From NCBI RefSeq assembly GCF_042685265.1, contig NZ_JBHUMX010000013.1: a stretch of DNA of 64,000 bases; one strand, given 5' to 3'. Origin of the DNA: Oceanobacillus_B kapialis (lineage in GTDB: Bacteria; Bacillota; Bacilli; Bacillales; Amphibacillaceae). Made by a program: the position numbers and the translations under genes. Below the pieces are notes generated by a model that saw only the letters and a list, made by a program, of their open reading frames with translations, did no database searches and was not told the origin of the DNA. Shown here piece by piece: positions 61,418 to 64,000 of the stretch. Each line of letters starts with the position of its first letter. Position 1 is the stretch's first letter.

Positions 61418-62578
61418 TTAATCTGTGTACCAGGTCATTTTATTTACTTTGATATCTAAATTCTTTCCTTCTTCATCAATATCAAAATGAGTATATTCAA
61501 AATTACCTGTTTCACCGGGGTATAACTTATCTGGATAGACAAACACTTCGTTTGTCAGTACTTCGTTGCCATCCTTTGTTTCAAGAGAATAGTTTACCAA
61601 TATAGAGTTTACAGGGATGGTAGCAACACTTTTTACTTTTCCCTGTACGACAAGTTTTCCTTGCTCATCTTTTGAAAGGTCTACTTCTATTAAATCTATG
61701 GCATCTGTTTCGTTCAATTGCCTTTCCTCTTCGGCAGTAGACATGGCCTGTTCAATTCTTTGTTGTTGGGCTGTCTCGAAAGCAACCTGCTCTTTATCGA
61801 TGGTTGTCTTAAGACTTTGAAGTTTTTCTGAATCTGGTGCGTATTTTAACCCATCTTCTACAATTAACTGAGCATCACTAAATTGTTTGTCGTTTAATTG
61901 TTCACTTGCTTTCGTAAACGTATAATCTATAATTTGCCCGCGGATATTTTCCGTAATGGTAGCAGCTTCTGGACTGTCAATTGCTTCAGCATCCCAAAGC
62001 AAGATTTTCAATTCATCAATATTAGATTCCTTATCTAGGACGTTCTCGATCTGCTCTAACTTTACATGATTTCTTGTAGCACCTATATCCGTTATAAGTT
62101 GGTTTACACCAGGCCCATTAAATATATTTAGATCACTTTCTGTATCATTAATGAGAGAGAGTGCCTCTTGGTATTTTTCCTCTTCCATAAGCTTAGTAGC
62201 ATCCTCAAGAGAGGATTCTGCCTGTAGAGCTTTATTCATAAAATTTAAAGAGAGCGTTGCCTGGTCAAAGTGTGGCTTATATTCTAGAGCTTTTTCGAAA
62301 GCTTCCTTTGCCTCCGCATATTCTCCTTGAAGGACGTGTTCTTCTCCCTGTGTGTATAATTTCTGAGCTTCATTTGATTTATTTTCCAGAATTAGATAAA
62401 GGATTCCAGAAAAAACAAGCATAATAAAAAGAACAGAAAGAGGAAACAGCCAAAATTTGTTGAATTTTTTAGGTGTATGTAATCGCTCATTTATATCAGG
62501 AGGAAGTTTTTTTCCGCAAGTAATACAAAAATGTTCATCACTATTAATAGATGAGCCACAATAAGGGCAGTGTAACAT
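61418..62578 (-). CDS. Zinc-ribbon membrane protein with TPR-like and FxLYD-like domains
   Basis: A 386-residue protein. The cytoplasmic zinc ribbon (CPYCG...CITCG, residues 4-22) is followed by one membrane segment (about 43-65) and an extracytoplasmic TPR-like helical stretch (EEHVLQGEYAEAKEAFEKAL). A C-terminal beta domain (about 290-386: VVQGKVKSVATIPVNSILVNYSL) resembles FxLYD. The function is unknown. It forms an operon with the serine protease gene, so sensing or assisting envelope proteolysis is a reasonable inference. Confidence 0.75.
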   Translation of the reverse strand: MLHCPYCGSSINSDEHFCITCGKKLPPDINERLHTPKKFNKFWLFPLSVLFIMLVFSGILYLILENKSNEAQKLYTQGEEHVLQGEYAEAKEAFEKALEYKPHFDQATLSLNFMNKALQAESSLEDATKLMEEEKYQEALSLINDTESDLNIFNGPGVNQLITDIGATRNHVKLEQIENVLDKESNIDELKILLWDAEAIDSPEAATITENIRGQIIDYTFTKASEQLNDKQFSDAQLIVEDGLKYAPDSEKLQSLKTTIDKEQVAFETAQQQRIEQAMSTAEEERQLNETDAIDLIEVDLSKDEQGKLVVQGKVKSVATIPVNSILVNYSLETKDGNEVLTNEVFVYPDKLYPGETGNFEYTHFDIDEEGKNLDIKVNKMTWYTD

Positions 62579-62739
62579 AATAGCCTCCCAAAATTTTATC
62601 GAAGTTTGTCGTTTGTAAGTATACTACCTCAGTTTAACACATTTTTACTTTATTTAGGGAGAAGATATTGATATGATGAAAGTTGAGAAACAAATAGCAT
62701 ATAACGGGTTGGAGATTGCGGGCAGGGGGGTGTATAAGC

Positions 62740-62823
62740 ATGCTTGAAGCAGTGTTTGGAATTGTATGTTTCGGGATCCTTTTACTGAATATTGGATACT
62801 GTCTATACGATAGTGAAAGATAA
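62740..62823 (+). CDS. Possible 27-residue membrane peptide
   Basis: MLEAVFGIVCFGILLLNIGY plus CLYDSER: one membrane segment and a charged tail. GGGGGG precedes the ATG and a hairpin follows 34 bases after the stop. No family recognised. Confidence 0.4.
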   Translation: MLEAVFGIVCFGILLLNIGYCLYDSER

Positions 62824-62856
62824 AGGGTAAATTGGATAAAAGAATACTTATAAACA

Positions 62857-62909
62857 GAAGCCGGACACTGATTCGAATTCTCCTGTAGAACTCGGATTTG
62901 CCCGGCTTC
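62857..62909. terminator. Hairpin between the small peptide and signal peptidase genes
   Basis: GAAGCCGG/CCGGCTTC outer stem and an imperfect inner stem. It lies downstream of both the small plus-strand gene and the minus-strand signal peptidase gene. Confidence 0.65.
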
Positions 62910-62958
62910 ATTATTTGCTGTTTCGTATGGTTAAGTCATTTTAGTGTGCTATAGACCT

Positions 62959-63483
62959 TTATCGTGTTAAGGACCATTCATCAAAGGGGAAAATAATAAA
63001 TTCTGATCTTCCAATGATGTTTTCCTCTTCAATAAAACCGAGTCCATTCCTGCTGTCTTTACTAATTGCGCGGTTATCTCCCATCACGAAATAATTTTCC
63101 TCAGGGACTGTGATTGGTCCATAACTACCTGTTTGCATTTCTGCTTCTTCACTCAGAAAGGTTTGTTCGTATTTTTCCCCATTTATATAAAGGCTACTAC
63201 CATTGATTTCAATTGTATCACCAGGCAGTCCAATTACTCGCTTCACGTAATTCTTTTGAGGCCTTTCGATGATGACGATATCTCCACGTTCTGGTTCTCC
63301 TACAATATAGACTATCTTATTAAAGATTACTCTTTCTCCATCCTTTAAAGCAGGATCCATACTTTCCCCTTCGACGATAGAGGTAGCAAATATAAAAGTA
63401 CGTAAGAAAAGAGCAATTAAAACAGCTATAATGATGGCTTTAGCCCATTCTAACCATTCATTTTTCTTTTTTCGTTCGGTCAC
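62959..63483 (-). CDS. sipS: Type I signal peptidase
   Basis: A 174-residue SipS/LepB-type enzyme. One N-terminal membrane segment is followed by VEGESMDPAL (catalytic Ser), NYVKRVIGLPGD (catalytic Lys) and YFVMGDNRAISKDSR. It removes signal peptides outside the membrane. I chose GTG at 63483 (VTERKKKNEWLEWAKA), seven bases after GGAAAGGA; ATG at 63492 lies too close to that site. The symbol is by family; the paralogue cannot be fixed. Confidence 0.88.
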   Translation of the reverse strand: MTERKKKNEWLEWAKAIIIAVLIALFLRTFIFATSIVEGESMDPALKDGERVIFNKIVYIVGEPERGDIVIIERPQKNYVKRVIGLPGDTIEINGSSLYINGEKYEQTFLSEEAEMQTGSYGPITVPEENYFVMGDNRAISKDSRNGLGFIEEENIIGRSEFIIFPFDEWSLTR

Positions 63484-63688
63484 CGAAGACATCCTTTCCA
63501 AAATACATTTCTATCTAATAGTAGCATAGTGAAGGCCAGTTATCGAGTTTCAAAAACTGGTGGTCGAGCAGGTAGTCAAAATATATACATAACTATACAC
63601 AATATTGTCTAAAAATAACTTGTCACAATCTGTAAATTTATGCTAAAGTAAAGTAAATTAACTAGAAGGAGGTTGACAAACAACAATA

Positions 63689-63865
63689 ATGTGCGCTCTA
63701 GATAAACTTTTAAAACGTATTGAATTCTTACGTAAAAAAATGACCGATGTTGCTCTTGAAAAAGGTTTTACCAATTTAGAATCAGTGGCAATTAGTCAGG
63801 AACTAGATCGCCTACTGAACCTATATGATAATATGAAGAACCAGAATTCACGTAAAGCAGACTAG
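63689..63865 (+). CDS. Spo0E-family aspartyl-phosphate phosphatase
   Basis: A 58-residue helical hairpin with the family's SQELD motif (VAISQELDRLLNLYDNM). Spo0E proteins remove phosphate from Spo0A~P and so delay sporulation. The ATG is 16 bases from GAAGGAGG, longer than usual. An ATA three bases earlier is the only other in-frame candidate before a stop. Confidence 0.87.
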   Translation: MCALDKLLKRIEFLRKKMTDVALEKGFTNLESVAISQELDRLLNLYDNMKNQNSRKAD

Positions 63866-63872
63866 TATCGTC

Positions 63873-64000
63873 TTACATTTGTAGAAAGTTTTCTAATCGA
63901 TCTAATGCTTTCTTAATTGTATTGATGTCATATGCATAAGATAACCGCATATATCCTTCCCCAATTGTTGAAAAGCTACTTCCAGGTACTAAAGCAACCT
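63873..64000 (-). CDS. Class I/II aminotransferase, C-terminal end (partial)
   Basis: The last 41 residues of a PLP-dependent aminotransferase: VALVPGSSFSTIGEGYMRLSYAY, shown here only as VALVPGSSF and GEGYMRLSYAY, then KKALDRLENFLQM. The arginine in MRLSYAY is the substrate carboxylate ligand of the family. The gene continues beyond the window. Confidence 0.85.
   Translation of the reverse strand, partial: VALVPGSSFSTIGEGYMRLSYAYDINTIKKALDRLENFLQM

Noticed and set aside
1..64000. CRISPR array, prophage, rRNA or tRNA genes
   Set aside because: No spaced direct repeats of CRISPR type, no cluster of phage genes, and no recognisable rRNA or tRNA sequence. The 21-bp array has no unique spacers.

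Overview
The window is low-GC DNA from an endospore-forming member of the Bacillaceae. Gene content points to the Oceanobacillus/Virgibacillus group, but this is inferred from protein resemblance and I cannot name a species. Spore genes (spoVAC/D/E, a YhcN/YlaJ-type lipoprotein, DUF1657 proteins, a YjcZ protein, a Spo0E-type phosphatase), a sigma-B-type stress gene, a SAM riboswitch, a TPP riboswitch and a PyrR attenuator all fit that group. No rRNA, tRNA, CRISPR array or intact prophage or transposon was seen.

Layout. 1-5.9 kb is decayed: an IS21-type transposase fragment, a membrane hydrolase, short repeat scars and a frameshifted gene. 5.9-10.5 kb (minus strand) is a haem-stress module resembling HssRS-HrtAB, plus a small haem-copper-oxidase-like membrane protein that carries its own copy of the HssR-type direct repeat. 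11.4-17.1 kb is a persulfide/sulfane-sulfur cluster: a CstR-like repressor, several rhodanese, TusA and DsrE proteins, a rhodanese-persulfide dioxygenase fusion, a TauE transporter and a DUF302 protein. It contains three near-identical operator palindromes and two broken genes. 17.2-27.3 kb holds an SOS-boxed Y-family polymerase, a yndG-yndH-yndJ-like operon, dacC, a SAM-riboswitch operon (flavin monooxygenase plus ATP-grasp protein), an exact 21 x 21 bp tandem array and a manganese catalase. 27.4-49.9 kb is mostly housekeeping and transport: GltS-like and CPA1 carriers, topoisomerase III, a uracil permease under PyrR control, NDH-2, VanW, YceI, PepF, ThiT, a transporter-glutamate dehydrogenase pair, CstA, and a cory-CC-star/ArsA-like/oxidoreductase operon. 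50.0-55.0 kb (minus) contains a DAACS carrier and a seven-gene operon with the layout described for spoVA-2mob, preceded by a good sigma-G promoter. 55.3-64 kb holds an HPr-like protein, YwpF, KtrB-type potassium transport, a GGDEF-EAL protein, a YjcZ peptide, a trypsin-like protease/zinc-ribbon pair, signal peptidase I, a Spo0E-like protein and the end of an aminotransferase.

The most notable observations are the HssR-type box in front of the small oxidase-like gene, the three-operator sulfur regulon, and a dispersed two-hairpin repeat whose stem shows a compensatory base change (about 18.6, 39.0 and 60.0 kb). Also notable are the 21 x 21 bp array and an antiporter gene with no standard start codon.
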